A stretch of DNA of 64,000 nt, taken from Pseudomonas gregormendelii. Its GTDB lineage: Bacteria; Pseudomonadota; Gammaproteobacteria; Pseudomonadales; Pseudomonadaceae. Position 1 is the first letter of the stretch. Every line of letters begins with the position of its first letter. The DNA is taken from contig NZ_JADEVO010000031.1 of NCBI RefSeq assembly GCF_017114825.1, forward strand, positions 1-64,000, written 5' to 3'. Made by a program: the position numbers and the translations under genes. Shown here in pieces: positions 31,111 to 42,624 of this stretch. Below the pieces are notes generated by a model. That model did no database searches. It worked only from the letters and a program-made list of their open reading frames with translations, and had not been told where the DNA came from.

Positions 31111-32097
31111 ATGCCCATTGTCTACCACCTGGCACTGCCAGCATTGTGCCTGTCGCTGATCCTGCCTTGCGCGTTTTCCGTCAAGGCGGCCGACCCGGCC
31201 CCTGCTGCTGATTCCCCTGCTGCATCTGCGCCAACGCAACGCCAACCGCTGCTTGAGCGTAGTCAGGAAGACGCGGCCGCACTCGAACGCACCTTGCCCG
31301 CTCAGGAACAGCAACAGCTGCAAGCGGGCAGCGAGACCTTCCTGGCGCTGTGGAAGCCGGCGAATACTGCAGAGCCCAAAGGTGCGGTGATTATCGTCCC
31401 GGGCGTCGGCGAGACAGCTGACTCACCGCAAGCGATCGGCCCATTGCGTCGTAAATTACCGGATGCCGGCTGGAGCAGCCTGAGTATCACCTTGCCAGAC
31501 CTGCAAAGCGACGCCATTGCCCCTCGCGTCCTCGAAGTGCCCCCGGCGATCAAGGCCCCTGACACAGGGACCAAGGATTCGACCACTTCCACGCCCATCG
31601 AACAGGCCGCCGGCGGCGAGGCCGATGTGGCAGACAAGGCTGTGGTCGAAAGCGTCGACGAACAGCGAAGGGTCGATGCCGAACGGATTTTCGCGCGAAT
31701 AGACGCGGCAGTGGCCTACGCCGAAGGGCAAAGCGCTCGCAGCATCGTCGTGCTGGGACATGGCACCGGCGGCTACTGGGCAGCCCGATACCTGAGCGAG
31801 AAGCAGCCACCGCAGGTCGAGAAGCTGGTAATGGTCGCGGTCAAGACGCCGGCATCCACCAAGCCCGAGCTAGTCGAGCTGGCCTCGACGCTCAAACTGC
31901 CCACCGCAGATATTTTCTACATGGACAAGCCGCTGGACCGCGATGAAGCGCTCAAGCGATTGCAGGCGAGCAAGCGGCTGAAGACGGCAGCGTTCAGCCA
32001 GGTTTCGTTGAAAGCCTTGCCAGGAAATGCCAAGGATCAACAAGAGCAGCTGGTCCGCCGGGTGCGGGGTTGGTTGAGCCCTCAGCCGGCGGGATGA
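31111..32097 (+). CDS. DUF3530 secreted alpha/beta-hydrolase-like protein
   Basis: A 328-residue exported protein (signal peptide about 1-26, MPIVYHLALPALCLSLILP). Its fold has alpha/beta-hydrolase features: GAVIIVPGVGETAD and a nucleophile-elbow region IVVLGHGTGGYWAARYL. The elbow reads GHGTGG where active enzymes have GHSxGG, so the nucleophile Ser is replaced by Gly and the protein may not be catalytic. The central region is rich in Thr, Asp and Ala. Its function is unknown. It is divergent from the sensor gene, as in PAO1. Confidence 0.78.
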   Translation: MPIVYHLALPALCLSLILPCAFSVKAADPAPAADSPAASAPTQRQPLLERSQEDAAALERTLPAQEQQQLQAGSETFLALWKPANTAEPKGAVIIVPGVGETADSPQAIGPLRRKLPDAGWSSLSITLPDLQSDAIAPRVLEVPPAIKAPDTGTKDSTTSTPIEQAAGGEADVADKAVVESVDEQRRVDAERIFARIDAAVAYAEGQSARSIVVLGHGTGGYWAARYLSEKQPPQVEKLVMVAVKTPASTKPELVELASTLKLPTADIFYMDKPLDRDEALKRLQASKRLKTAAFSQVSLKALPGNAKDQQEQLVRRVRGWLSPQPAG

Positions 32098-32102
32098 AAA
32101 CG

Positions 32103-32870
32103 CTAGCGAAAATCCCGACGCTGACGGATTACCGTGTAGGCGTTATGCAACTCGCGGGTTTTGTCCGTCGCCTCGCGCACCTGCAACGTGGTTGCCCCAC
32201 TGCCGGCGATCTTGTCCGGATGATGCCGACTCAGCAGACGACGGTAGGCGCGCTTGATCTGCGCCGGCTCACTGGTAGCCGACACCCCCAGCAGCCGCAT
32301 CGCGTCCTGATAGGTCAGCGCGCTGCTGATCGCAGGACGTTTCTGCGGTTCATATTCGCTCGCCAGGGCCTGCACCTGCTGTGGCGTCCAGCCCAGCCAA
32401 CGACCCCATTGGGCAATCAGCTCCAGCTCACTGCGACCGGCACGCCCATCCGCCCAGATCATGCGCCAACAGGCGCGCAACACGCCTTCGGCAGCGAAAG
32501 GTTGGGCGCTCAGGCGTTGCAGGTATCCGCGCAGCCGGTCATGTCCTGATTTGCCGCGATTGAATGCGACAATCGCCCGGCGTTGCGCGGACTCGGTCAT
32601 TTCCAGCGATCGCATCTCCTCTCGGGCCTGCTGAATGTGACCTGCCACCACCTGTCCATCGCATTTGGCCAACCGCCCGAGCAGGATGAACAGCAGTTCA
32701 TCGTTGCGCAGGACTGGCCGGCCGCCGAGCTTTTCCCGCAAGTGTCCCCAGCTCTGCAGCTGTAGACGCCGGTCCAGCGCCTGCCCCAATAGCGCGCCGA
32801 GCATGGCCCCCGGAATGCTGGCGATGGCAAAGCCCGCCCCGGCTCCAATCAGAGTCCCTGGCCACAGCAT
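32103..32870 (-). CDS. DjlA-like TerB/DnaJ co-chaperone
   Basis: A 255-residue protein with a Gly/Ala-rich N-terminal membrane segment (LIGAGAGFAIASIPGAMLGALLG). A TerB-like helical domain follows (LLFILLGRLAKCDGQVV, WADGRAGRSELELI), then a C-terminal J domain with HPD in LLSRHHPDKIAGSG. It would recruit DnaK to the membrane, as DjlA does. It begins 1 base after the murU stop and so belongs to the amgK-murU transcript. Confidence 0.88.
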   Translation of the reverse strand: MLWPGTLIGAGAGFAIASIPGAMLGALLGQALDRRLQLQSWGHLREKLGGRPVLRNDELLFILLGRLAKCDGQVVAGHIQQAREEMRSLEMTESAQRRAIVAFNRGKSGHDRLRGYLQRLSAQPFAAEGVLRACWRMIWADGRAGRSELELIAQWGRWLGWTPQQVQALASEYEPQKRPAISSALTYQDAMRLLGVSATSEPAQIKRAYRRLLSRHHPDKIAGSGATTLQVREATDKTRELHNAYTVIRQRRDFR

Positions 32871-32871
32871 C

Positions 32872-34559
<1,688 letters not shown>

Positions 34560-34689
34560 TGCAAGGGTCTCCGACGGCGCTAGCCGTCAAGCGGGTCATG
34601 CTTTATTATCCAGCATCTTTTTCAGACCATCGAGAGGCGTGCGGCCCACACCGCGGGCAGATGGCACGCAGGAAGCCCGGACTAATAAG

Positions 34690-37488
34690 ATGGCATTGAA
34701 ATCCCCCGCGTTTCGTAAAAAATTTCCGTTGTTGGTTACCGGCAGTCTGCTGGCCCTTCAACCTCTAGCCACTTCGTTCGTGGTCGCCGCGGAACAGTAT
34801 GACTGCTCAGTCTCTGCTTCGGGTGCCTGGGACTGTGCGCCAAAATCCCCAGCCGCTGCTTTGCCACCTCGCCCCGTCCATGACGGCAGCGCGGTAAGTG
34901 CAAGCGGCGAGACGCCTGCCGACAGCGGTACGAGCGACGACACCGGCGCCAAACCGGCACTGGTGACCGAAGCCAAGGGCCGCGGCCTGAAGTCTCGCAG
35001 TGCAGACTACAGTCACCTCGACTGGGTTCCGCGCGAGAACCTCACCGCAGCGCAATTGGCTGAAACCGGCCCTTACTGCTCGGGTTCCTATATCGAACCC
35101 ACTCGTCCTGGCATGAATGACAAGACGAATAAAAGTGACGCCCCGACCTTTATCGGCGCCAAGGCCTCTCGCTATAAGCAGGAAGAACAGGTTGCAGCAC
35201 TGGCCGGTGACGTCGTCATGCGCCAGGGCAGCATGCAGGTCGAAGCCGACGAAGCCAACCTGTACCAGGCCGAGAGCCGCGGTGAGCTGAGCGGCAACGT
35301 GCGCATTCGCGACAATGGTGCACTGATCGTTGGCGATCACGCCGATGTGCAACTGGACACCGGTGAAGCCAAGGTCGACAACGCCGAATACGTTCTGCAC
35401 AAATCCCGTATCCGCGGTAGCGCCCTGTACGCCAAGCGTGCCGAAAACGCGATCATCCGCCTGAAGGACGGTACGTACACCACGTGCGAACCGAACAGCA
35501 ATGCCTGGCAGCTCAAGGGTAATAACATCACCCTGAACCCGGCCACCGGCTTCGGTACCGCGACCAACGTGACCTTGCGGGTCAAGGACATTCCGGTCCT
35601 GTACACGCCGTACATCTATTTCCCGATCGACGACCGTCGCCAGTCCGGCTTCCTGCCGCCGACCATCGGCACGGGCACCGATACCGGCTTCATGCTGGTA
35701 ACTCCGTACTACTTCAACCTGGCACCGAACTACGACGCCACGTTGTACCCACGCTACATGAGCAAGCGCGGCCTGTTGATGGAAGGCGAGTTCCGCTACC
35801 TGACGCCGTCCAGCGAAGGCCAGTTCGGCGCTGCGTACCTGAACGACGACGACACCGAGCGCAGCAAACAGACCGACTACGAAAAAACCCGCTACATGTA
35901 CAACTGGCAGCACAAGGGTGGCCTCGACTCGCGTGTTCTCACGCAGGTCGATTACACCAAGATCAGCGATCCTTATTACTTCCAGGATCTGCAGACTGAC
36001 CAGATTGGCGTGAAAAGCGCGGATTATGTGAATCAGCAGGGGTCGGTGACGTACCGCGGTGATAGCTATACCGCTCGCGTGAACGCTCAGGCTTATCAAC
36101 TTGCTACTGTGTCGGACATCACTCCGTACGACCGTTTGCCGCAGATCACCTTCAACGGTGCGCTGCCCTATACTCCAGGCGGCCTGAATTTCACCTATGA
36201 CACTGAACTCGTGCGATTCGACCGTGATTTGAAAAACGGCGATTTCTCGGACGAAGATGGCGTTGTGACTCCCCGTCTGGACAATAATGTTACCGGCCTC
36301 GCCCGCGCTACCGGCGATCGTTTAAATTTGGCGCCTGCCGTCAGCTTGCCACTGGATTGGTCATACGGTTTCCTGAAGCCAACGCTGAAGTATCAATACA
36401 CCCAGTATCAACTTGACTTGGACAGTATCGGCAAATCTCAAATTGCCACCCAGAATGCGGAACAGGACAAGCTCAACGGCACCTTCGACACCAATCAGAA
36501 CCGTGGCGTGCCGATTGCTAGTATTGACAGCGGCCTTTATTTCGATCGCAAAACCACGTGGTTTGGCAAGAACTACAACCAGACTCTTGAACCGCGATTG
36601 TTCTATCTATATGTGCCTGAGACGGATCAGGAAGATATTCCTGTCTTCGACACCAGCGAATATACCTTCAACTATTCGTCGCTGTTCCGTGACAACCGCT
36701 TCTCCGGCTCCGACCGGGTCGGCGACGAAAACAAACTGTCCCTGGGCGTCACCAGCCGCTGGATCGAAGAAAACGGCTTTGAACGTCAGCGTATCAGCGT
36801 CGGCCAGGCGCTCTACTTCAAGGACCGTGAAGTCCAGTTGCCGGGTATCGATGCCAAGACCCGTGATGACGCGAGATCCAATGTTTCGCCCTACGCACTG
36901 GAATACGAATACCGCTGGAACCGTGACTGGCGCACCACTGCCGATTACAACTGGGACCCGGACAGCCGCAGCCCTCGCTCGGGCAGCGCGATGTTCCATT
37001 ACCAGCCTGAAGACAACCCGAACAAGGTCATCAACGCCGGTTATCGTTATCGCAATGACCAGGTTCGTTACGACCAAACCTCCGGTAAATGGCAGGTTGG
37101 TGGCGGTGACTACGGCACCCCTGGTACGCCGGGCTACGTGAAGGACTACTACAAGATCCAGCAGCACGACTTCTCGGTTATCTGGCCGATCGTGCCGCAA
37201 TGGAACGCTATCAGCCGCTGGCAGTATGACTACAACCGCAACCGTACCCTGGAAGCCTTTGGTGGCTTTGAGTACGACAACTGCTGCTGGAAACTGCGCG
37301 TGATCAACCGTTACTGGGTTGACTACGACGAAACCAGTCAAGACGCTCCGCAAAACGAAAAAGGCGACCATGGCGTCTTCCTCCAAATTGTTCTGAAGGG
37401 ACTCGGCGGCCTCACCGGCGCCAAAGTAGAGAGCTTCCTCGACAAAGGCATCCAAGGTTATCGTGAACGTGAAGACCAAGCTTTCTGA
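34690..37488 (+). CDS. lptD: LPS-assembly outer membrane protein LptD
   Basis: Inserts lipopolysaccharide into the outer leaflet together with LptE. The 932-residue protein has a signal peptide of about 33 residues. Early Cys residues C39 and C48 ([15 protein letters not shown]) can bond with the C-terminal CCW motif. A periplasmic OstA domain follows ([22 protein letters not shown]), then a large beta-barrel rich in aromatic alternating strands. The ATG at 34690 is used; a longer open frame upstream overlaps amgK and is not coding. The surA frame begins 26 bases before its stop. Confidence 0.96.
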   Translation: MALKSPAFRKKFPLLVTGSLLALQPLATSFVVAAEQYDCSVSASGAWDCAPKSPAAALPPRPVHDGSAVSASGETPADSGTSDDTGAKPALVTEAKGRGLKSRSADYSHLDWVPRENLTAAQLAETGPYCSGSYIEPTRPGMNDKTNKSDAPTFIGAKASRYKQEEQVAALAGDVVMRQGSMQVEADEANLYQAESRGELSGNVRIRDNGALIVGDHADVQLDTGEAKVDNAEYVLHKSRIRGSALYAKRAENAIIRLKDGTYTTCEPNSNAWQLKGNNITLNPATGFGTATNVTLRVKDIPVLYTPYIYFPIDDRRQSGFLPPTIGTGTDTGFMLVTPYYFNLAPNYDATLYPRYMSKRGLLMEGEFRYLTPSSEGQFGAAYLNDDDTERSKQTDYEKTRYMYNWQHKGGLDSRVLTQVDYTKISDPYYFQDLQTDQIGVKSADYVNQQGSVTYRGDSYTARVNAQAYQLATVSDITPYDRLPQITFNGALPYTPGGLNFTYDTELVRFDRDLKNGDFSDEDGVVTPRLDNNVTGLARATGDRLNLAPAVSLPLDWSYGFLKPTLKYQYTQYQLDLDSIGKSQIATQNAEQDKLNGTFDTNQNRGVPIASIDSGLYFDRKTTWFGKNYNQTLEPRLFYLYVPETDQEDIPVFDTSEYTFNYSSLFRDNRFSGSDRVGDENKLSLGVTSRWIEENGFERQRISVGQALYFKDREVQLPGIDAKTRDDARSNVSPYALEYEYRWNRDWRTTADYNWDPDSRSPRSGSAMFHYQPEDNPNKVINAGYRYRNDQVRYDQTSGKWQVGGGDYGTPGTPGYVKDYYKIQQHDFSVIWPIVPQWNAISRWQYDYNRNRTLEAFGGFEYDNCCWKLRVINRYWVDYDETSQDAPQNEKGDHGVFLQIVLKGLGGLTGAKVESFLDKGIQGYREREDQAF

Positions 37489-38785
37489 TTGTCTGCGCCC
37501 GCTCATGCTGGGCGCGCTGTTCCTGGGTACCGCGGCCAACGCCGCAGTGCAGTCCATCGATAGAGTGGTGGCCATCGTCGATAACGACGTGGTCATGCAG
37601 AGCCAGCTGGATCAACGGGTTCATGAAGTTCAGCAAACCATCGCCAAGCGTGGCGCCGCCGCGCCGCCGCCTGGTGTGCTGGACCAGCAGGTTCTTGAGC
37701 GCCTGATCGTCGAAAACCTGCAGTTGCAGATCGGCGAGCGCTCGGGCATCCGCATTACCGATGAAGAACTGAACCAGGCTGTCGGCACCATCGCACAGCG
37801 CAATAACATGTCGGTGGATCAGTTCCGCGCCGCCCTGACACGTGACGGCCTGTCCTACGACGACGCACGTGAGCAGATTCGTCGCGAAATGATCATCAGC
37901 CGCGTGCGTCAGCGCCGTGTGGCGGAGCGCATCCAGGTGTCCGAGCAGGAAGTGAAGAACTTCCTCGCTTCCGACCTGGGCAAGATGCAGCTGTCCGAAG
38001 AGTTCCGCCTGGCCAACATCCTGATTCCTACACCGGAAAGCGCCAACTCTGAAGCGATTCAGAATGCTGCCAAGCAGGCAGACTCGGTTTACCAGCAGCT
38101 CAAGCAAGGCGCTGACTTTGGTCAATTGGCCATCGCCAAATCCGCCAGCGAAACCGCACTGGAAGGCGGCGACATGGGCTGGCGTAAAGCTGCTCAATTG
38201 CCACCACCGTTCGACCGCATGCTGAGCACCATGGCCGTGGGCGACGTGACCCAGCCGATGCGCACACCAGGGGGCTTCATCATCCTGAAGATCCTCGACA
38301 AGCGTGGCGGTGAAGCTCAGGTGCGTGACGAAGTGCATGTACGCCACATCCTGGTCAAGCCAAGTCCGATCCGTGACGAAGCGAAGACCAAGGCGCTGGT
38401 CGAGTCGCTCTACACCCGTATCGAGTCGGGCGAAGACTTCGCCGAGCTGGCAAAAAGCTATTCGGAAGATCCGGGTTCTGCCCTCAACGGCGGCGACCTC
38501 AACTGGATCGACCCGAACGCCCTGGTGCCAGAGTTCCGCGAAGTGATGGCCAATACTCCACAAGGCAAGCTGTCCAAGCCGTTCCAGACTCAATATGGCT
38601 GGCACGTCCTGGAAGTCCTGGGCCGCCGCGCTACCGACAGCACCAACCAGGCCCGCGAACAGCAAGCCATGACCGTACTGCGTAACCGCAAATACGACGA
38701 AGAGCTGCAAACCTGGTTGCGTCAGATCCGTGACGAAGCGTACGTCGAGATCAAACTCCCTGGTGCAGACCAGGCAGCGCAGTGA
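37463..38785 (+). CDS. surA: Periplasmic chaperone and peptidyl-prolyl isomerase SurA
   Basis: Helps outer-membrane proteins, LptD among them, to fold. The 440-residue protein has a signal peptide ([14 protein letters not shown]), an N-terminal SurA domain ([20 protein letters not shown]), and two parvulin domains near residues 180-280 and 290-390. The start is GTG at 37463 or the GTG two codons later; both lie inside the end of lptD, so translation is probably coupled. pdxA overlaps its stop by 4 bases. Confidence 0.95.
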   Translation: MNVKTKLSDCLRPLMLGALFLGTAANAAVQSIDRVVAIVDNDVVMQSQLDQRVHEVQQTIAKRGAAAPPPGVLDQQVLERLIVENLQLQIGERSGIRITDEELNQAVGTIAQRNNMSVDQFRAALTRDGLSYDDAREQIRREMIISRVRQRRVAERIQVSEQEVKNFLASDLGKMQLSEEFRLANILIPTPESANSEAIQNAAKQADSVYQQLKQGADFGQLAIAKSASETALEGGDMGWRKAAQLPPPFDRMLSTMAVGDVTQPMRTPGGFIILKILDKRGGEAQVRDEVHVRHILVKPSPIRDEAKTKALVESLYTRIESGEDFAELAKSYSEDPGSALNGGDLNWIDPNALVPEFREVMANTPQGKLSKPFQTQYGWHVLEVLGRRATDSTNQAREQQAMTVLRNRKYDEELQTWLRQIRDEAYVEIKLPGADQAAQ

Positions 38786-39771
38786 ACCCCAAACGTTTCG
38801 CGCTGACACCCGGCGAGCCGGCGGGCATAGGTCCTGACCTGTGCCTGCTACTCGCCTCGCAAGCCCAGCCACACCCCCTGATTGCCATCACCAGTCGCGA
38901 CCTGCTCATTGAGCGGGCCGCGCAACTGGGAGTGGCCGTTAATCTGCTGGCAGTGACACCGGACAGTTGGCCAGACGCCCCGGCGCCAGCCAACAGCCTG
39001 TATGTGTGGGACACCCCGCTCAATGCCAAGGTCACTGCCGGGCAACTGGACAAGGCCAATGCCGCCTTCGTCCTGGAAACCCTGACCCGGGCTGGCCAAG
39101 GCTGCCTGGACGGGGATTTCGCCGGCATGATCACCGCCCCGGTACACAAGGGCGTCATCAACGAGTCGGGCATCGCCTTTTCCGGGCACACAGAATTTCT
39201 CGCTGACCTGACCCACACGGCACAAGTGGTAATGATGCTCGCGACCCGTGGCCTGCGCGTGGCGCTGGTCACCACTCACCTGCCGCTGCGCGAGATTGCC
39301 GACGCAATCACGCCTGAGCGCCTGGAGCGCGTGACACGTATCCTGCACACCGACCTGAAAGAGAAGTTCGGCATCGCCCAGCCGCGCATCCTGGTGTGCG
39401 GGCTCAACCCGCACGCCGGTGAAGGCGGTCACCTGGGCCATGAAGAAATCGACATCATCGAACCTACATTAGAGCGCTTGCGCGGTGAGGGCATGGACCT
39501 TCGCGGCCCCCTTCCCGCCGACACTCTGTTTACCCCCAAATATCTGGAGCACTGCGACGCAGTGCTGGCGATGTACCACGACCAGGGCCTGCCGGTGCTC
39601 AAGTACAAAGGCTTCGGCGCGGCAGTCAATGTGACTCTCGGCTTGCCGATCATCCGCACGTCGGTCGACCACGGCACCGCCCTGGACCTGGCCGGCAGCG
39701 GCAAAATCGACACCGGCAGCCTGCAAGTCGCCCTGGAAACCGCCTACCAGATGGCCGAGACCCGTATATGA
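38782..39771 (+). CDS. pdxA: 4-hydroxythreonine-4-phosphate dehydrogenase
   Basis: NAD-dependent step of pyridoxal-phosphate synthesis. The 329-residue enzyme has the opening [14 protein letters not shown] and metal ligands in [21 protein letters not shown] and [14 protein letters not shown]. The start is a GTG overlapping the surA stop (GTGA), and its own end overlaps rsmA by 4 bases. Confidence 0.95.
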   Translation: MNPKRFALTPGEPAGIGPDLCLLLASQAQPHPLIAITSRDLLIERAAQLGVAVNLLAVTPDSWPDAPAPANSLYVWDTPLNAKVTAGQLDKANAAFVLETLTRAGQGCLDGDFAGMITAPVHKGVINESGIAFSGHTEFLADLTHTAQVVMMLATRGLRVALVTTHLPLREIADAITPERLERVTRILHTDLKEKFGIAQPRILVCGLNPHAGEGGHLGHEEIDIIEPTLERLRGEGMDLRGPLPADTLFTPKYLEHCDAVLAMYHDQGLPVLKYKGFGAAVNVTLGLPIIRTSVDHGTALDLAGSGKIDTGSLQVALETAYQMAETRI

Positions 39772-40586
39772 CCGAGCATTACCAACACAAGGCGCGCAAA
39801 CGCTTTGGCCAGAACTTCCTGCACGATGCCGGCGTCATCGACCGCATCCTGCGCTCCATCCATGCCAAGGCTGAAGATCGCCTGCTGGAAATCGGCCCCG
39901 GCCAGGGCGCGCTGACCCAAGGCCTGCTCAGCAGCGGCGGCCAGCTCGACGTGGTGGAACTGGACAAGGACCTGATCCCGATCCTCAACCAGCAGTTTGC
40001 CGGCAAGAGCAATTTCAACCTGCACCAGGGCGATGCACTGAAGTTCGACTTCAACAGCCTGAACGCAGCGCCTGCCAGTCTTCGGGTGGTCGGCAACCTG
40101 CCGTACAACATCTCTACCCCGCTGATCTTCCACCTGCTGCACAACGCCCACCTGATCCGCGACATGCACTTCATGCTGCAAAAAGAAGTGGTCGAGCGCA
40201 TGGCGGCAGGCCCGGGGGGCGGAGACTGGGGCCGTTTGTCGATCATGGTTCAGTATCACTGCCGGGTCGAGCACCTGTTCAATGTCGGCCCTGGCGCGTT
40301 CAATCCGCCGCCCAAGGTTGATTCGGCGATCGTGCGTCTGGTGCCTCACGCGGTGCTCCCGCATCCGGCAAAAGACCACAAGCTGCTGGAGCGCGTGGTT
40401 CGCGAAGCCTTCAACCAGCGTCGCAAGACCCTGCGCAACACCCTCAAGCTGTTGCTGAGCAATGACGAAATCGAAGCCGCCGGCGTTGATGGCAGCCTGC
40501 GTCCGGAGCAACTCGACCTGGCCGCCTTCGTGCGCCTGGCCGACAAGCTCAGCGAGCAGGTACCCCAGGCACCTGCTGCCGACTGA
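39768..40586 (+). CDS. rsmA: 16S rRNA A1518/A1519 dimethyltransferase
   Basis: Dimethylates two adenines in the last helix of 16S rRNA (KsgA). The 272-residue methyltransferase has the SAM loop [14 protein letters not shown] and the catalytic NLPYNIS motif. It opens with the typical [13 protein letters not shown] and overlaps pdxA by ATGA. Confidence 0.96.
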   Translation: MTEHYQHKARKRFGQNFLHDAGVIDRILRSIHAKAEDRLLEIGPGQGALTQGLLSSGGQLDVVELDKDLIPILNQQFAGKSNFNLHQGDALKFDFNSLNAAPASLRVVGNLPYNISTPLIFHLLHNAHLIRDMHFMLQKEVVERMAAGPGGGDWGRLSIMVQYHCRVEHLFNVGPGAFNPPPKVDSAIVRLVPHAVLPHPAKDHKLLERVVREAFNQRRKTLRNTLKLLLSNDEIEAAGVDGSLRPEQLDLAAFVRLADKLSEQVPQAPAAD

Positions 40587-40700
40587 CCAGCGATGAGCGC
40601 TATCGGGTAGGACGCCAGTCTGGTTTACTACCCGGTACTTGGCCTAGACTGACTCCCTCAGCTACGCCCCGCGTCCCGCTTCGTTTTTAAGGCCTCTTGC

Positions 40701-41081
40701 ATGTCCGATCCTCGCTATCAGGTCGACGTCAGCGTCGTCACCCGCTATCTGGCAGAACAATCGCAACCCGAGCACGAACGCTTTGCCTTCGCCTACACCA
40801 TCACCGTGCAGAACAATGGCCAGCTCCCGGCCAAGCTGTTGTCGCGGCACTGGGTGATCACCGATGGCGACGGGCATGTCGAGGAGGTTCGCGGTGCGGG
40901 CGTCGTCGGCCAGCAACCGCTGATCGATCCAGGCAAGAGCCACACCTACAGCAGCGGCACGGTCATGACCTCCAAGGTCGGCACCATGCAGGGCACCTAC
41001 GAAATGATTGCCGACGACGGCAAGCACTTCGACGCCGTCATTGCGCCGTTCCGCCTGGCGGTGCCCGGAGCCCTGCACTGA
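40701..41081 (+). CDS. apaG: Co2+/Mg2+ efflux-associated protein ApaG
   Basis: A 126-residue ApaG/DUF525 protein with a fibronectin-III-like fold; signature stretches are [24 protein letters not shown] and GSYxYSSG-type [20 protein letters not shown]. The biochemical role is unresolved. The stop TGA shares its last base with the ATG of apaH. Confidence 0.93.
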   Translation: MSDPRYQVDVSVVTRYLAEQSQPEHERFAFAYTITVQNNGQLPAKLLSRHWVITDGDGHVEEVRGAGVVGQQPLIDPGKSHTYSSGTVMTSKVGTMQGTYEMIADDGKHFDAVIAPFRLAVPGALH

Positions 41082-41965
41082 TGGCAACGTACGCCGTCGG
41101 AGACCTCCAAGGCTGCCTTGACGCACTGCAATGCCTGCTCAAAAAAGTTGTCTTCGACCCGACTCATGACCGGCTATGGCTGGTCGGCGATCTGGTCAAC
41201 CGTGGCCCGCAGTCGCTGGAAACCCTGCGCTTCCTCTACGGCATGCGCGAGTCGCTGGTATGCGTACTGGGCAACCACGACCTGCATTTGCTGGCAGCCG
41301 GGAGGAACATCGAGCGCCTGAAAAAAGGCGACACCCTGCGTGAGATCATCGATGCGCCCGATTGCGCAGACCTGCTGGACTGGTTACGCCAGCAAAAGCT
41401 CATGCATTACGACGAACAGCGCAACATGGCGCTGGTGCATGCGGGTATCCCGCCACAATGGTCGCTGCGCAAAGCCTTGAAATGTGCCGCCGAAGTCGAG
41501 ACAGCCTTGCGCGACGACAACCTGTTGCCACCCTTTCTCGACGGCATGTACGGCAATGAACCAGCGAAATGGGATAGCGAACTCAAAGGCATCACGCGCC
41601 TTCGAGTAATCACCAACTATTTCACCCGCATGCGTTTCTGCACGGCCGAAGGCAAGCTCGACCTCAAGAGCAAGGAAGGCCTGGACTCGGCACCACCGGG
41701 CTACAAGCCCTGGTTCCAGCACAAAGAACGCAAGACCAAAGGCTTGAAGATCATCTTCGGCCATTGGGCAGCGCTGGAGGGCAACGTTGTGGAGCCGGGC
41801 ATCTCGGCCCTCGACACCGGCTGCGTCTGGGGCGGCGCCCTGACCCTGATGAACGTCGACACCGGCGAACGCCTGTCTTGCAAATGCGACGCGCACGGCC
41901 ATGTCGCCGCTGAGCCCATCGCCCCCACACTCACCGCATCATCGTCAGCCAGCATTCAGCGCTAG
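41081..41965 (+). CDS. apaH: Symmetrical bis(5'-nucleosyl)-tetraphosphatase
   Basis: Hydrolyses Ap4A to two ADP; in some bacteria it also removes Np4 caps from RNA. The 294-residue metallophosphatase has [29 protein letters not shown] and [11 protein letters not shown]. It starts at the ATG that overlaps the apaG stop by one base. Confidence 0.96.
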   Translation: MATYAVGDLQGCLDALQCLLKKVVFDPTHDRLWLVGDLVNRGPQSLETLRFLYGMRESLVCVLGNHDLHLLAAGRNIERLKKGDTLREIIDAPDCADLLDWLRQQKLMHYDEQRNMALVHAGIPPQWSLRKALKCAAEVETALRDDNLLPPFLDGMYGNEPAKWDSELKGITRLRVITNYFTRMRFCTAEGKLDLKSKEGLDSAPPGYKPWFQHKERKTKGLKIIFGHWAALEGNVVEPGISALDTGCVWGGALTLMNVDTGERLSCKCDAHGHVAAEPIAPTLTASSSASIQR

Positions 41966-41998
41966 GCTACGCTTTCAGCCGAGCCACAGGAGCCCGCC

Positions 41999-42328
41999 AT
42001 GAGCGAATTCAAACGTATCCCCCCAGAGCAGGCACAAGCCCTGCGCGAACAAGGCGCTGTAGTGGTCGACGTCCGCGACCCCGCTACTTTTGCCGCGCTG
42101 CACATCGCAGGTTCCAGGCACCTGGATAACCACTCCCTGCACGCGTTCATCCAGGGCGCCGACCTTGATGCACCGACGGTCGTTGTGTGTTACCACGGCA
42201 ATTCCAGCCAAGGCGCGGCCGCTTATCTGATCAGCCAGGGCTTCTCCGATGTCTACAGCATGGATGGCGGTTTTGAGCTGTGGCGTACGACTTATCCTGC
42301 GCAAACCGCGCAAGGCACCTCGGAATAA
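41999..42328 (+). CDS. glpE: Thiosulfate sulfurtransferase GlpE
   Basis: A single-domain rhodanese of 109 residues with active-site C64 in [14 protein letters not shown] and the N-terminal [16 protein letters not shown]. It transfers sulfane sulfur from thiosulfate to cyanide or thioredoxin. It follows apaH by 33 bases and probably ends this transcript; a GGCAGAC / GTCTGCC inverted repeat lies about 45 bases downstream. Confidence 0.93.
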   Translation: MSEFKRIPPEQAQALREQGAVVVDVRDPATFAALHIAGSRHLDNHSLHAFIQGADLDAPTVVVCYHGNSSQGAAAYLISQGFSDVYSMDGGFELWRTTYPAQTAQGTSE

Positions 42329-42470
42329 TATTTTTGTAACGCGTAAGCCCCAGCCACTGTGGGCTAGCGCCGTGGCAGACGAACGGTCTGCCACAACTAA
42401 TTGCGTATCTCGCCTTTACCTCCCGAATTCCCAACTATCCTTAAGCCCAGGCCATCCAAAACAGGGGAGA

Positions 42471-42600
42471 GCCGGTACACCGGCGCGCGGGTCATCGGGA
42501 GTAGCTTTCGGAGTCGTCAGCTCTGAAAGAGTTCTGGGGGGTAAACAGCGACCGCCTGTTCGGTTGCTGCCAGCATCGACTGAGTGATCCGGCGTCGGCT
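42471..42600 (+). ncRNA. Candidate structured leader RNA of prkA
   Basis: The transcript before prkA can fold into a small hairpin GCCGG-TACA-CCGGC (42471-42484), then a three-way junction. P1 CGGGTCAT/GTGATCCG (42488-42495 with 42584-42591) encloses P2 CTTTCGGAG/CTCTGAAAG (42505-42513 with 42521-42529) and P3 CAGCGACC/GGTTGCTG (42546-42553 with 42562-42569). Joining strands include CGGGAGTAG and GGGGGGTAAA. It ends about 25 bases before the ATG. The fold was found by hand; a riboswitch or protein-bound leader is inference. Confidence 0.5.
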
Positions 42601-42624
42601 CCACGTATCGAGCGAGGTGACGTC

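Noticed and set aside
42430-42440. CTATCCT as an RpoS-type -10 for prkA
   Set aside because: prkA homologues are stress-induced, but the match is partial and no supporting upstream element is visible.
42496-42591. Calling the prkA leader a yybP-ykoY manganese riboswitch
   Set aside because: Only GGGAGTAG and part of the next segment resemble it; the conserved 3' part is not found and prkA is not a typical target.
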